A stretch of 8,069 bases of DNA, taken from assembly GCA_003663045.1 (NCBI GenBank), contig QMZG01000053.1, forward strand, positions 1-8,069, given 5' to 3'. The position numbers and the translations under genes are program-made. The notes under the pieces are model-generated. The model was not told where the DNA came from and searched no databases. It worked only from the letters and a program-made list of their open reading frames with translations. Shown here in pieces: positions 1-7,223 of this stretch (position 1 is the stretch's first letter; each line of letters opens with the position of its first letter). This DNA is from Candidatus Altarchaeales archaeon. GTDB lineage: Archaea > Altiarchaeota > Altiarchaeia > IMC4 > QMZM01.

Positions 1-597
1 AAAGTCCGAAATTTTGTCGAGTTTACATTTTACTTCAATAAGAAATTCCCCCCTTCTATTTTCTTCCAGATGATATCCATGTAGTGGTGTTCTACCGGTT
101 ATTGCGGCGGCAAGAGCCGAGGGTCCACCCTCCCTGTTTGTCCTTGCCCCTATAACCGAATTTGCATAGCAAACCGCAGATGACTCGCTCCATGCTATGT
201 GATCACCAAACACGGGAAGATTACCCACAAGATAGGGTGTACAGGTACACGTTGGCTTTATCCCCATTCTCTCATAGGCTTTTACAACCATCAACTGTTT
301 TTCTGCAAATCCATCGGGAATTCCCAATCTTTTCCAATCCCTTAGATCCATTCCGGCGGGATTTAGTGTCGTGGGAACCCTCACCATGGCTCCCTTTTCC
401 GTCCATTCCTTCAAGAATTCCAGACCCACATCGCCGAGATTTTTATAACTGACTCCGGCTACCTGAGCGCTCTTTATCTCAATCATTTTCTCGGCCCCAT
501 AAATTTCCCCAAGGGCAACTAGGATTTCCATTGCCTTCTGAATTCCCTCTCCTTGTTCACCATTGAGCATCTGTCGTTCTTCTCTGGTTAGATTCAT
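1..597 (-). CDS. acnX: Phosphomevalonate dehydratase large subunit (AcnX family, DUF521), N-terminal 199 residues, cut by window edge
   Basis: The reading frame is open from ATG at 597 to base 1, so the C-terminal half is missing. AcnX proteins are aconitase-like iron-sulfur dehydratases. In archaea the large subunit pairs with a small subunit to convert mevalonate 5-phosphate to trans-anhydromevalonate 5-phosphate. Family-typical segments are visible: MLNGEQGEGIQKAMEIL (residues 10-26), IKSAQVAGVSYKNLGD (41-56), NPAGMD (79-84), CTCTPYL (117-123; these cysteines are candidate cluster ligands), GDHIAWSESSAVCYANSVIG (131-150) and ARTNREGGPSALAAAITGRT (151-170). The ATG overlaps the TGA of the upstream restriction gene as ATGA, with GAGGT seven bases upstream, so translational coupling is likely. 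The UbiD and UbiX genes upstream support the mevalonate role over other AcnX activities such as hydroxyproline metabolism. The small subunit is not in the window and may lie just beyond base 1. The family call is firm; the substrate is inferred from context. Confidence 0.9.
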   Translation of the reverse strand, partial: MNLTREERQMLNGEQGEGIQKAMEILVALGEIYGAEKMIEIKSAQVAGVSYKNLGDVGLEFLKEWTEKGAMVRVPTTLNPAGMDLRDWKRLGIPDGFAEKQLMVVKAYERMGIKPTCTCTPYLVGNLPVFGDHIAWSESSAVCYANSVIGARTNREGGPSALAAAITGRTPLHGYHLEENRRGEFLIEVKCKLDKISDF

Positions 598-3500
598 TTC
601 AATGACCTCATGATAATATTCTTTTCTTCTTTTGTGATCCCGTATATCTCATAAACCAATTCATTAATCTCTTCCTCCAATTTCTTGATTTTTTCATTTA
701 CTTCTGCTTTATCAACACTGCCTTTCTGTATTATTTCTTTCAGAACAGCATCAGATTTTGGAACCTCTATCTTGTAGATCAAGTCTTTAGCATCTTTGGC
801 CCTTTTCAGTTTTTCTGCAATAGAATTCAGGTAGATGGAAACAAAATTAAGAACTTTTTTGTCTTTTATCTGAATATAGTCGTCTTGGTTAATGAAGATA
901 TTGTTTGCCTTTATTTCGATTCCTTCAAATTTTGCATTATCTTTTATCGAAAAAGAAACCGATGGAAGATTATACAGTTTTTCTGTTTCTTGATCTTTTA
1001 GAACTTCATCGATGTCAATGCTTGATTCTTTATTTAATTCCAGAATCGCATCTACTTTTTTGATAATTTGATCTGCTATCTTCTTTTCTTCTGAGGTTTT
1101 CGGGAGTTTGATTGGGAGTTTTTCGAGATATCTTCTTGTATAACTGTAGTATCTTCCCTGAACAAATGGGCTCGTATTCTTTACAAAAAAGAACAGTAAA
1201 TTAGAGTTTAAAAGTCCCAAGAGATACTTTATATCCAAATCTTTAGGGATAATCGCTACAGTGGAATCTGTCAGGTAGAAACTACCAGTGTCATCTAGAG
1301 CGAAACTATTACTCGTTGAAAGTCTAGGACTCAGTATCTTCACACTTTCAAACACCTGTGGATTTCTTACTCTCCAAAATGAGTACCAGACTTTTCCCCA
1401 TTTAGAAATCTCCTTACCATCTAGTACCCTATTGCTAAGTTTGCTTTTAAATTGTTTTAGATACTCAAGTGTATTATGATATTCTTTTAAGTCAACCTCT
1501 CTTCCTAAAGAGTCATAAGGATACACAAGAAATCTCTCATTCCAATCTAGTTTCCATCTTCTAATATCCCTACCCTTCAGTACCTTTTTGTACAGTTTAT
1601 CTTCAAGCCTGAATTGATTTACAGTTTTTTTATCTATGTAAAATATGTTATCAGAGCCTTTTCCACCAAATGTAACACCTTCCATAATTTCTTCAGATAT
1701 ATCCCCAAGACTTTTTATTCCTGTAATTCTGCTTAAAATCGAATCTATATGAATTTGTGCCGGTGTCCAAACATTTAAGTCTTTCAGTTTTTGTTGATTT
1801 ATACGTACTATTGATAGATAGCCCCTAGATCTTGGCGAATAAGATTTAACAAAATCCAATACCTCCTCTGAACTAAGCTCATTTGCCTTTTTATTAACCT
1901 CTATGTATATGACTTCATTTTCTCTGGTTAGAACTTTTTCAAAGATAATTATAGCAGGATAATTAGTTGCATCAGCAAATACTCGGGTATCTCCAAAATC
2001 TACAATCTTTTTTACTTTACAGGTTTGCAGGATATATTCTCTTAATCTTCTACCATAATCGGCTCTTAAGAATCTATTTTGGACAATGTATCCAAACTTC
2101 CCACTTTCTTTCAGCCACTTTATTCCCCGTTCAATAAAAAGCACATAGATATCATATTTACCGACTGCAGACACATATGTATCTTTTAATCTATGATCAA
2201 GTAATGTTCCTTTTTCTCTTTTTAGGATACCGCCCCATGGCGGATTCCCCACCACAAAATCAAATTTCTTATTCTTGATTTCATCGATTTCTTCCTGCTC
2301 TTCTAAGAATGCCCGATGACTGTAGTCCCAGATTACCTTCTGTCTTGGCAATTCCAATGAATCTGTTCTGTAAATCTTGAATCGTTCAAGCTTGTAGTCT
2401 TTGTGCTTTTCTCTTACCTTCTGATACAGATCAATAATCTGAAAGAGCATGTTCATCTCTGCGATATGACAGGCAAAGGGATTGATATCTAAACCATAAA
2501 TATGCTCCTTAATTGATTCGAGAATTATTCTTGCCTCATCTGGGGTTAATCTTCCAACAATTTCCTTCCAGTTCTTGGGATTTCTTAGCTCTCTTTTATC
2601 TGCCTTACCGAATTTCATGAGGAACCTGCTAATTAACCTTCTCGTTGCTCTAACCAGGAAACCACCAGAGCCGCAGGCAGGATCAAGCAGGTCTTTAGTT
2701 TCTATGTCATAGCTGTAGGTGTAGCCGACAGAAGTTAAAATATAATCAATTACCTCAACCGGTGTGTAGAACTCCCCCAGTTTTTTTCTTTCCACGCTCG
2801 GTAGATATTTTTCATATAGATTCCCTAGTATATCCCTATCAACATGAGTAAAATCAAACTGGTTTAGAATCCATAAGACCTTATTCAGAATCTGATTTAA
2901 CTCGCCATCCCCCATTCTAAACCAGTCCAGAATTCCAGTTTCGTATAGATGGGAATTTAATCCAGAGGCAGATCTAAATGCAATCTCTATAACCTCTTTA
3001 TATTTTATGTTCTCTTCATATATGCGTTCTCTCAGTAACTCTATGCCACCATTGGAGATATTCTTTGGCAGTAAACCTTTATCCTCGCAGATTCTGATAA
3101 AGAGTAATTTATTAAGTAAAACATAGATTGTCTCTTTGCAGAAAATCTCTTTAACCTCATCATCTGAGGTATCTTCTTTTCCAGAATAGTATTTCCAGAG
3201 TTCAAAGCCAGAGAATGGAAGATACTTCCTGTATTCGTTTTCTATTTTTTGTCTATATTTTACGATATTCTGTTTAAGTTCTCTATCATTTGCTTTATTG
3301 TTTAATTCTCTCTCAATTTTGTTTAACTCTGCTTGGTATTTATTATAGCCTTCTTTGTATTCTCCAAATACTTTGAGAGTATATCCCAAAAGGAGATTAT
3401 TGACGATGAAGTTTAATCTATCCAAAAGTTTTTTGAACCCCTTTTCTTTTGTGATATCTATCCTGGCGTAAGTTTCATCAAACTTTTCATATTTATCTGG

Positions 3501-3986
3501 ATCGAACAAAACATCTTTAGTTAGATTGTTAAAGAATAAAATCTGGGTTTTCTCTTCAGAAGATAATTTCTCTAAAGGTATTCCCCTTTCTAAAATTTTT
3601 GAGAAATCCAGATTTATCTTTAATTCCCTCTCAACTTTCCCGATTTCCCACAGCTTAAATTTCAGGAAATTTGTAAGACCAATATACTTTGTAGTTTCCT
3701 CCGCATACCTAAAAGCCTGCTCTTCGTATTCTTCTTTATTAATATCCTCTGTCGGTATTTTCGTTTCTATCTTGATTACTGCAAAATCATTTTCATCAAC
3801 TATTGTTAAATCAGCCCTCTTCTTTTCCCATTTGATATATTTTGGCTCGTAACCCAGAACCTCCTCAACAAAATACTTTACAAATCTGTATCTGATGTCA
3901 TGTTCTGATGAACCCCTCTCTATTTCTTTAATTATATTTCCGAATGCCCCCAATACATTCTCTGTAAAATCAGTATTGTTTATCAT
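594..3986 (-). CDS. Type IIG-like restriction-modification enzyme: nuclease, N6-adenine methyltransferase and specificity domain in one chain
   Basis: This 1130-residue protein reads as a single-chain restriction enzyme and adenine methylase. Residues about 30-115 resemble the restriction-type PD-(D/E)xK fold, with D59 and an IKIETK strand (E74, K76) as candidate catalytic residues. A helical region follows (about 180-400; RICEDKGLLP at 298-307), then GEFYTPVEVIDYIL (404-417). The SAM-binding motif I is DLLDPACGSGGFLV (432-445) and the catalytic motif IV is FDFVVGNPPW (575-584), typical of gamma-class N6-adenine methylases. Residues about 760-970 look like a TaqI-type target recognition domain (LGLLNSNLLFFF at 922-933). 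The C-terminus is a charged coiled coil ending in ELVYEIYGIT (1109-1118), common at the end of such enzymes. The length fits an intact protein and no frameshift is seen. It sits between two mevalonate genes with ATGA overlaps on both sides. Alternatives such as BREX PglX or HsdM are less likely because of the nuclease motif and the lack of partner genes. The target sequence cannot be read from the protein. Confidence 0.88.
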   Translation of the reverse strand: MINNTDFTENVLGAFGNIIKEIERGSSEHDIRYRFVKYFVEEVLGYEPKYIKWEKKRADLTIVDENDFAVIKIETKIPTEDINKEEYEEQAFRYAEETTKYIGLTNFLKFKLWEIGKVERELKINLDFSKILERGIPLEKLSSEEKTQILFFNNLTKDVLFDPDKYEKFDETYARIDITKEKGFKKLLDRLNFIVNNLLLGYTLKVFGEYKEGYNKYQAELNKIERELNNKANDRELKQNIVKYRQKIENEYRKYLPFSGFELWKYYSGKEDTSDDEVKEIFCKETIYVLLNKLLFIRICEDKGLLPKNISNGGIELLRERIYEENIKYKEVIEIAFRSASGLNSHLYETGILDWFRMGDGELNQILNKVLWILNQFDFTHVDRDILGNLYEKYLPSVERKKLGEFYTPVEVIDYILTSVGYTYSYDIETKDLLDPACGSGGFLVRATRRLISRFLMKFGKADKRELRNPKNWKEIVGRLTPDEARIILESIKEHIYGLDINPFACHIAEMNMLFQIIDLYQKVREKHKDYKLERFKIYRTDSLELPRQKVIWDYSHRAFLEEQEEIDEIKNKKFDFVVGNPPWGGILKREKGTLLDHRLKDTYVSAVGKYDIYVLFIERGIKWLKESGKFGYIVQNRFLRADYGRRLREYILQTCKVKKIVDFGDTRVFADATNYPAIIIFEKVLTRENEVIYIEVNKKANELSSEEVLDFVKSYSPRSRGYLSIVRINQQKLKDLNVWTPAQIHIDSILSRITGIKSLGDISEEIMEGVTFGGKGSDNIFYIDKKTVNQFRLEDKLYKKVLKGRDIRRWKLDWNERFLVYPYDSLGREVDLKEYHNTLEYLKQFKSKLSNRVLDGKEISKWGKVWYSFWRVRNPQVFESVKILSPRLSTSNSFALDDTGSFYLTDSTVAIIPKDLDIKYLLGLLNSNLLFFFVKNTSPFVQGRYYSYTRRYLEKLPIKLPKTSEEKKIADQIIKKVDAILELNKESSIDIDEVLKDQETEKLYNLPSVSFSIKDNAKFEGIEIKANNIFINQDDYIQIKDKKVLNFVSIYLNSIAEKLKRAKDAKDLIYKIEVPKSDAVLKEIIQKGSVDKAEVNEKIKKLEEEINELVYEIYGITKEEKNIIMRSLK
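605..609 (-). promoter_or_regulatory. Ribosome binding site for acnX inside the end of the restriction gene
   Basis: On the minus strand GAGGT precedes the acnX ATG (597) by seven bases. It lies within the last codons of the restriction enzyme (Met-Arg-Ser-Leu-Lys-stop). It supports the ATG at 597 as the start and implies that acnX is translated from a message that also carries the restriction gene. Confidence 0.6.
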
Positions 3987-5263
3987 TCCTCATCACCCTC
4001 ATCCCCCAGTCTCACCCTCTCGAATTTTTCTCTCGGTTTATTAAAAGGAATAGTAGCATCCAAGCCAAGTTTAGAGGTGGTTCTGTCCTCATCAGCACTT
4101 GGATCCAGAGAACTTCCTTTCCCCTTTTTTATCACCATATCCCTATCTGCCTGGAATCTCGTTGCTATTGCCCACTCCACCTCCTCTGGGTTGTGGATAT
4201 TTATATCATCATCCACCACAACCAGATGCTTTAAACTTTTGTGTCCTCTAAATGCGGCATCTATTACATTTTTTCCATCCTCACTTTTCTTTTTTTCTAT
4301 CTTTACAATAGCATGGAGCCAAGAGCAACCCCCTCGTGTTAGAATAACGTCCTTGCAATTACACACCTTATTTACCTCTTTGTATATTACTGGCTCCTTG
4401 GGCATTCCCATCAGGAGTTTGTGTTCACTGAAGGATGGAATTAGAGCCTGATAGATTGGGTTTTTTCTATGCGTAATACAATCTACCTCTATCACCGGTT
4501 CTTTTCTCACGATATCATAGGTTCCGGTAATATCCACAAATGGTCCCTCATCGACCTTTTCTTTTGTTATCCTCCCTTCAAGTACTATCTCTGAATCTGC
4601 TGGGACATAAAGATCATTGGTTTTGCATTTAACGATATTTAATGGATAGAGGGAATTTGCAATTTCCATTTCATTTATCTCTATCCCCAAAGAGATTCCC
4701 GCTGAAAGTAAAACAGATGGGTGATTTCCAATGGAGATCGCTATATCCAGTTCTCCGTTAGACCTTTCGAGATATTTATAAAGATCTCTTTGACAGACCC
4801 TCGCAACCAATCTATCCCTTGAAATTGGGGATGCCCTATGAAAACTCATGTTCATCCCGTATTTCTCATCTTGAGCTATGAAAATACCTGCCGTAATATA
4901 GGGCCCCATCTCCTTGCTATTATGGGTCAGGATCGGAAGTCTTGATAGATCGACGTCACTCTCAACAACATCCTGACAATGGCCTTTTTCCACTATCCGT
5001 GGAAATTTTGAATTTTCGATAGCATCTGAAATATATCTCAGTAATCCCTCCTTCTTTATACCCAGAGCCCTTGCAAAATTTTCACGGGAATTGCAGACAT
5101 TACCCACTATCCTGTAATCTGAATCCCTGACATTTTCAAAGAGGACTACCTTGCTACTTTCCTTTAAAATTCTGGCAATTTCTAGCTTTGGATTCACCTC
5201 TCTCTGAATTTTTACCAGATTTCCCTCCTTTTCAAGTTCATTCAAAAAATTTCTGAGACTCAT
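3983..5263 (-). CDS. ubiD: UbiD-family prenyl-FMN-dependent decarboxylase, probably anhydromevalonate phosphate decarboxylase
   Basis: UbiD-family enzymes decarboxylate unsaturated acids using prenylated FMN. In archaea one branch converts trans-anhydromevalonate 5-phosphate to isopentenyl phosphate. The 426-residue length is shorter than bacterial UbiD (about 490) and suits the archaeal branch. Seen in order: an N-terminal domain (RNFLNELEKEGNLVKI, 4-19), DVDLSRLPIL (103-112), the cofactor-site segment GMNMSFHRASPISRDRLVAR (136-155), EGPFVDITGTYD (239-250, with the conserved EGPF), RGGCSWLHAIVKI (310-322), EWAIATRFQADRDMVI (363-378) and the C-terminal SLDPSADEDRTTSKLGLDAT (385-404). The acidic tail DEGDEE is encoded by the bases that form the next gene's ribosome site. 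An in-frame stop four codons upstream leaves ATG at 5263 as the sensible start; no close Shine-Dalgarno is seen there. ubiX ends 14 bases upstream, and this gene's TGA overlaps the next ATG. Adjacency to ubiX and acnX favours the mevalonate role over quinone or aromatic-acid decarboxylation. Confidence 0.9.
   Translation of the reverse strand: MSLRNFLNELEKEGNLVKIQREVNPKLEIARILKESSKVVLFENVRDSDYRIVGNVCNSRENFARALGIKKEGLLRYISDAIENSKFPRIVEKGHCQDVVESDVDLSRLPILTHNSKEMGPYITAGIFIAQDEKYGMNMSFHRASPISRDRLVARVCQRDLYKYLERSNGELDIAISIGNHPSVLLSAGISLGIEINEMEIANSLYPLNIVKCKTNDLYVPADSEIVLEGRITKEKVDEGPFVDITGTYDIVRKEPVIEVDCITHRKNPIYQALIPSFSEHKLLMGMPKEPVIYKEVNKVCNCKDVILTRGGCSWLHAIVKIEKKKSEDGKNVIDAAFRGHKSLKHLVVVDDDINIHNPEEVEWAIATRFQADRDMVIKKGKGSSLDPSADEDRTTSKLGLDATIPFNKPREKFERVRLGDEGDEE
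3992..3997 (-). promoter_or_regulatory. Ribosome binding site for the restriction gene inside the end of ubiD
   Basis: GGTGAT on the minus strand matches the core of the archaeal Shine-Dalgarno consensus. It stands five bases before the ATG at 3986, within codons for the acidic UbiD tail. It supports that start and makes coupled translation of ubiD and the restriction gene plausible. Confidence 0.6.
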
Positions 5264-5277
5264 TTTTATATTTCTAA

Positions 5278-5847
5278 TTAATCACCACCTTTCCACTTAT
5301 TGTAGAGATTATGCTCAATTCTTAATACATCCAAAACCTTTCCTACAAAAAAATTTGTGACATCACCCACCGTTTTTGGCTTATAGTAATATGCCATGTT
5401 TGGTGGAACTATCAATACCCCGCAAGATTTCAATTTTCTCATATTCTCAATTGCTGCAAGGCTTAGAGGGGTATCCCTGGGAACTACAACCAATTTTTTC
5501 CCCAATTTCAGGATATTCTCTGCCGCCCTGGTAATGAGATTATCACAAAAACCGTTGGCTATCGCAGCCATGGTCTTCATGGAACATGGGATTATTACCA
5601 TAGAATCAATCCTGTATGAAGAACTTGAAATACTTGAATCGAGTTCATCCTCCTCATAACAGTAATCAGCAAAACTGCGACTTTCATCCAAATTAACTTC
5701 TTCATATTCTGCAATCTTCTTTGCAGATTTTGATGTGATGAGATGCAGTTCGTATTTGCCTTTATTTTCTTTGGATTTAAGGAATTCAACAAGCCTACTA
5801 CCCAAAACCACACCAGATGCCCCAGTAATAGCTACAATAATCCTCAT
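5278..5847 (-). CDS. ubiX: Flavin prenyltransferase UbiX (makes prenyl-FMN cofactor for UbiD)
   Basis: UbiX joins a dimethylallyl unit to reduced FMN, giving the prenylated FMN that UbiD-family decarboxylases require. The protein has 189 residues, the usual size for this cytosolic flavoprotein family. Visible hallmarks are IVAITGASGVVLGSRLVEFL (residues 4-23, with the GASG flavin-binding turn), a serine-rich SSSSYRIDSMVIIPCSMKTM stretch in the middle, a conserved AIANGFCDNLITRAAE helix region, and VVVPRDTPLSLAAIENM, the family's P-R-x-T-P-L signature. It is first in the minus-strand block, 14 bases before ubiD, so cofactor synthesis and use are co-transcribed. No Shine-Dalgarno precedes the ATG, and a TATA-like element about 35-45 bases upstream would give a very short leader. 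An aromatic-acid decarboxylase partner would be the alternative context, but acnX nearby argues for mevalonate. Confidence 0.93.
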   Translation of the reverse strand: MRIIVAITGASGVVLGSRLVEFLKSKENKGKYELHLITSKSAKKIAEYEEVNLDESRSFADYCYEEDELDSSISSSSYRIDSMVIIPCSMKTMAAIANGFCDNLITRAAENILKLGKKLVVVPRDTPLSLAAIENMRKLKSCGVLIVPPNMAYYYKPKTVGDVTNFFVGKVLDVLRIEHNLYNKWKGGD

Positions 5848-5928
5848 TTTTTCGTCATAATTCTATTAATCTAATGAGGTTAATAATATATTCAACGTCA
5901 AACGACAATAAACGATTAAACCCTGAAC
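5848..5928. promoter_or_regulatory. Divergent promoter region between ubiX and trm1
   Basis: These 81 bases separate two divergent start codons. The AT-rich core TTAATAATATATT (5880-5892) reads as a TATA-like box in either direction. Placing transcription starts about 25 bases from its centre gives leaders of roughly 15 bases for both genes, fitting the lack of a Shine-Dalgarno at either start. On the trm1 side AAACGA occurs twice (5900-5905 and 5910-5915), ten bases apart, a possible regulator site. The exact transcription starts are inferred. Confidence 0.5.
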
Positions 5929-7047
5929 ATGAAGCTAAAATTGAGGGAGATAACCGAGGGGGAAACAAGGCTTCTGGTTCCTGAAACGGGAGAACTTACA
6001 AAGAAAAGCCCGGTGTTTTTTAATCCAGAAATGGAACTGAGCAGAGACATCTCCGTTGCTATTGTCAAGATTACAGAACCAGAGACATTTTGTGATCTCC
6101 TCTCCGGTTCGGGAGCCAGAGGGATCAGGATTGCAAATGAAACTACGGCAAAGGTTTTAGCAAATGATATCAATCCAATGGCTTATGATCTAATAAAAAG
6201 GAATAAGGAACTAAATTCTCTGGATTTGGAGGTGACAAATTTAGAGGGAAATCTCCTCTTGGCTGGAAAAAGATTCGATTTCATTGACATAGACCCGTTT
6301 GGAAGCCCAGTACACTTTATAGACTCCGCACTGAGGTCTGTAAATAAGAAGGGAATTCTGGCAGTGACAGCTACAGATACCGCTGCTTTATGCGGAACCT
6401 ATCCCAGAGCATGCTTAAGAAAGTATGATGCCCTTTCATTGAGAACGGACTACTACAACGAACTGGGCTTGAGGATATTGATGGGTTATATCACAAGATC
6501 CGCAATGAGGTATGAAAAAGGGATAAAACCATTGTTCTCCCACTGTACTCGGCACTACTTCAGAACATATCTCCAAGTTCTTGGTGGTAGGAGTCATGCC
6601 ATCAAATCACTCAGAAATATAGCATTCATTCAACACTGTTTCAGCTGTCTTGAGAGAGAATTTGTAACATTAGATAAATTGAAATCAGATTGTCAATGTG
6701 GAGCAGACCTACATACTGCTGGCCCTCTCTGGATAGGAAAATTTGCAGACTCAGAATTTTGTAGAAAATTGAAGGGAGAGATTGGCCAAGAATATTTTGG
6801 AAAATCAAAGGAAGCAGTGAAATTGATAGATAAAATTAGATTAGAGCAAGAGGTAACAAAACCATATTACAATATCCACAAGGTATCTAAAAAGATGAAA
6901 ACCCCCTCAAAGCCCACGAATGAGATAATTGAAGCACTTCAGAAAAGGGGCTTTAATGCGGTAAGAACGCATTTTTCAGATCTTGGGTTGAGAACAGATG
7001 CCGATATCTCAGAGATATCTGATATTATTTCATATGATATAAAATAA
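5929..7047 (+). CDS. trm1: tRNA (guanine(26)-N2)-dimethyltransferase Trm1
   Basis: Trm1 uses S-adenosylmethionine to methylate N2 of guanosine 26 in tRNA twice, at the junction of the D and anticodon stems. The 372-residue length matches archaeal members. Motifs seen: EGETRLLVPE (residues 10-19), VFFNPEMELSRD (29-40), the SAM-binding motif I DLLSGSGARGIRIANE (56-71), an acidic motif II region ending NDINP (79-83), and the catalytic DIDPFGSP (120-127). The C-terminal domain holds a cysteine set C237-x2-C240 and C255-x-C257, probably a zinc site, followed by AGPLWIGKFAD (264-274). The end (NEIIEALQKRGFNAVRTHFS, 331-350) is a typical family closing segment. It is transcribed divergently from the mevalonate block, apparently alone. 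The start at ATG 5929 has no Shine-Dalgarno but sits directly before the conserved N-terminus. Confidence 0.96.
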   Translation: MKLKLREITEGETRLLVPETGELTKKSPVFFNPEMELSRDISVAIVKITEPETFCDLLSGSGARGIRIANETTAKVLANDINPMAYDLIKRNKELNSLDLEVTNLEGNLLLAGKRFDFIDIDPFGSPVHFIDSALRSVNKKGILAVTATDTAALCGTYPRACLRKYDALSLRTDYYNELGLRILMGYITRSAMRYEKGIKPLFSHCTRHYFRTYLQVLGGRSHAIKSLRNIAFIQHCFSCLEREFVTLDKLKSDCQCGADLHTAGPLWIGKFADSEFCRKLKGEIGQEYFGKSKEAVKLIDKIRLEQEVTKPYYNIHKVSKKMKTPSKPTNEIIEALQKRGFNAVRTHFSDLGLRTDADISEISDIISYDIK

Positions 7048-7077
7048 TAGTTTGGAATTTGTCGCTATCTATCCTCA

Positions 7078-7082
7078 TTTTT
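7078..7082 (+). terminator. Possible oligo-T terminator after trm1
   Basis: A run of five T lies about 30 bases beyond the trm1 stop in AT-rich sequence. Archaeal transcription often ends at such runs without a hairpin. More T-runs follow near 7147-7150, so the exact end is uncertain. Confidence 0.25.
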
Positions 7083-7092
7083 ATATCTGTTA

Positions 7093-7187
7093 TTGCATAT
7101 AATATAGAATAATAGAATGCAAAAAAATGAAGAAGTAATCTTTATATTTTTATATTATCTTTACATCCATATTTGTATTTATATTAT
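7093..7187. repeat. Short inverted and direct repeats in the AT-rich spacer before the winged-helix gene
   Basis: TTGCAT (7093-7098) and ATGCAA (7117-7122) form a perfect 6-bp inverted repeat around 18 bases. ATAGAAT occurs twice inside and beside it (7104-7110 and 7112-7118). TTTATATTAT also occurs twice (7149-7158 and 7178-7187), 29 bases apart. In DNA this AT-rich some of these will be chance. They could be operator sites for the downstream DNA-binding protein. Confidence 0.3.
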
Positions 7188-7197
7188 TAATACATAA

Positions 7198-7205
7198 TAT
7201 AAAAT
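7198..7205 (+). promoter_or_regulatory. TATA box for the winged-helix gene, implying a leaderless message
   Basis: TATAAAAT is an excellent archaeal TATA match and ends 18 bases before the ATG at 7224. With the usual spacing of about 25 bases from box centre to transcription start, the message would begin at or next to the ATG. This agrees with the absence of a Shine-Dalgarno (ATAACAAG precedes the ATG). Confidence 0.55.
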
Positions 7206-7223
7206 AACATACAAAATAACAAG

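Larger units (their letters stand above)
1..5847 (-). other. Probable operon ubiX-ubiD-restriction gene-acnX
   Basis: Four same-strand genes are separated by 14 bases, a 4-base overlap and a 4-base overlap, with no internal terminator seen. Three belong to the archaeal mevalonate branch and one is a restriction-modification enzyme. A single promoter upstream of ubiX would be enough, though an internal promoter inside a gene cannot be excluded by reading. Confidence 0.7.

Noticed and set aside
50..55. Apparent frameshift in acnX at a run of six C, where a misreading gives an early stop
   Set aside because: Counting the run as six bases keeps the frame open to the window edge, and the protein stays family-like through the run (EENRRGEFLIEVKCKL).
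162..452. Plus-strand open frame of 96 codons
   Set aside because: It lies wholly antisense to acnX, whose conserved motifs are clear, and its product looks like a shadow translation.
1288..1479. Plus-strand open frame inside the restriction gene, and a similar one at 3526-3852
   Set aside because: Both are antisense to a long intact gene with recognisable domains, and neither has a plausible ribosome site or fold.
594..3986. BREX PglX or a type I HsdM subunit
   Set aside because: No BREX or HsdS/HsdR genes are next to it, and a PD-(D/E)xK-like N-terminus plus a fused recognition domain fit a single-chain type IIG enzyme better.
594..3986. Insertion sequence or transposon around the restriction gene
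   Set aside because: No transposase gene, terminal inverted repeats or clear target duplication beyond the shared AATGA bases at the two junctions was found.
4077..4451. Plus-strand open frame of 124 codons antisense to ubiD
   Set aside because: Its Ser/Phe/Leu-rich product mirrors UbiD coding sequence; it is not an independent gene. The same applies to frames at 5396-5659, 5595-5813 and 5916-6173 over ubiX and trm1.
3983..5847. UbiX/UbiD as ubiquinone or aromatic-acid degradation enzymes
   Set aside because: The short UbiD length and the acnX gene in the same block point to the archaeal mevalonate branch. No quinone or aromatic pathway gene is present.
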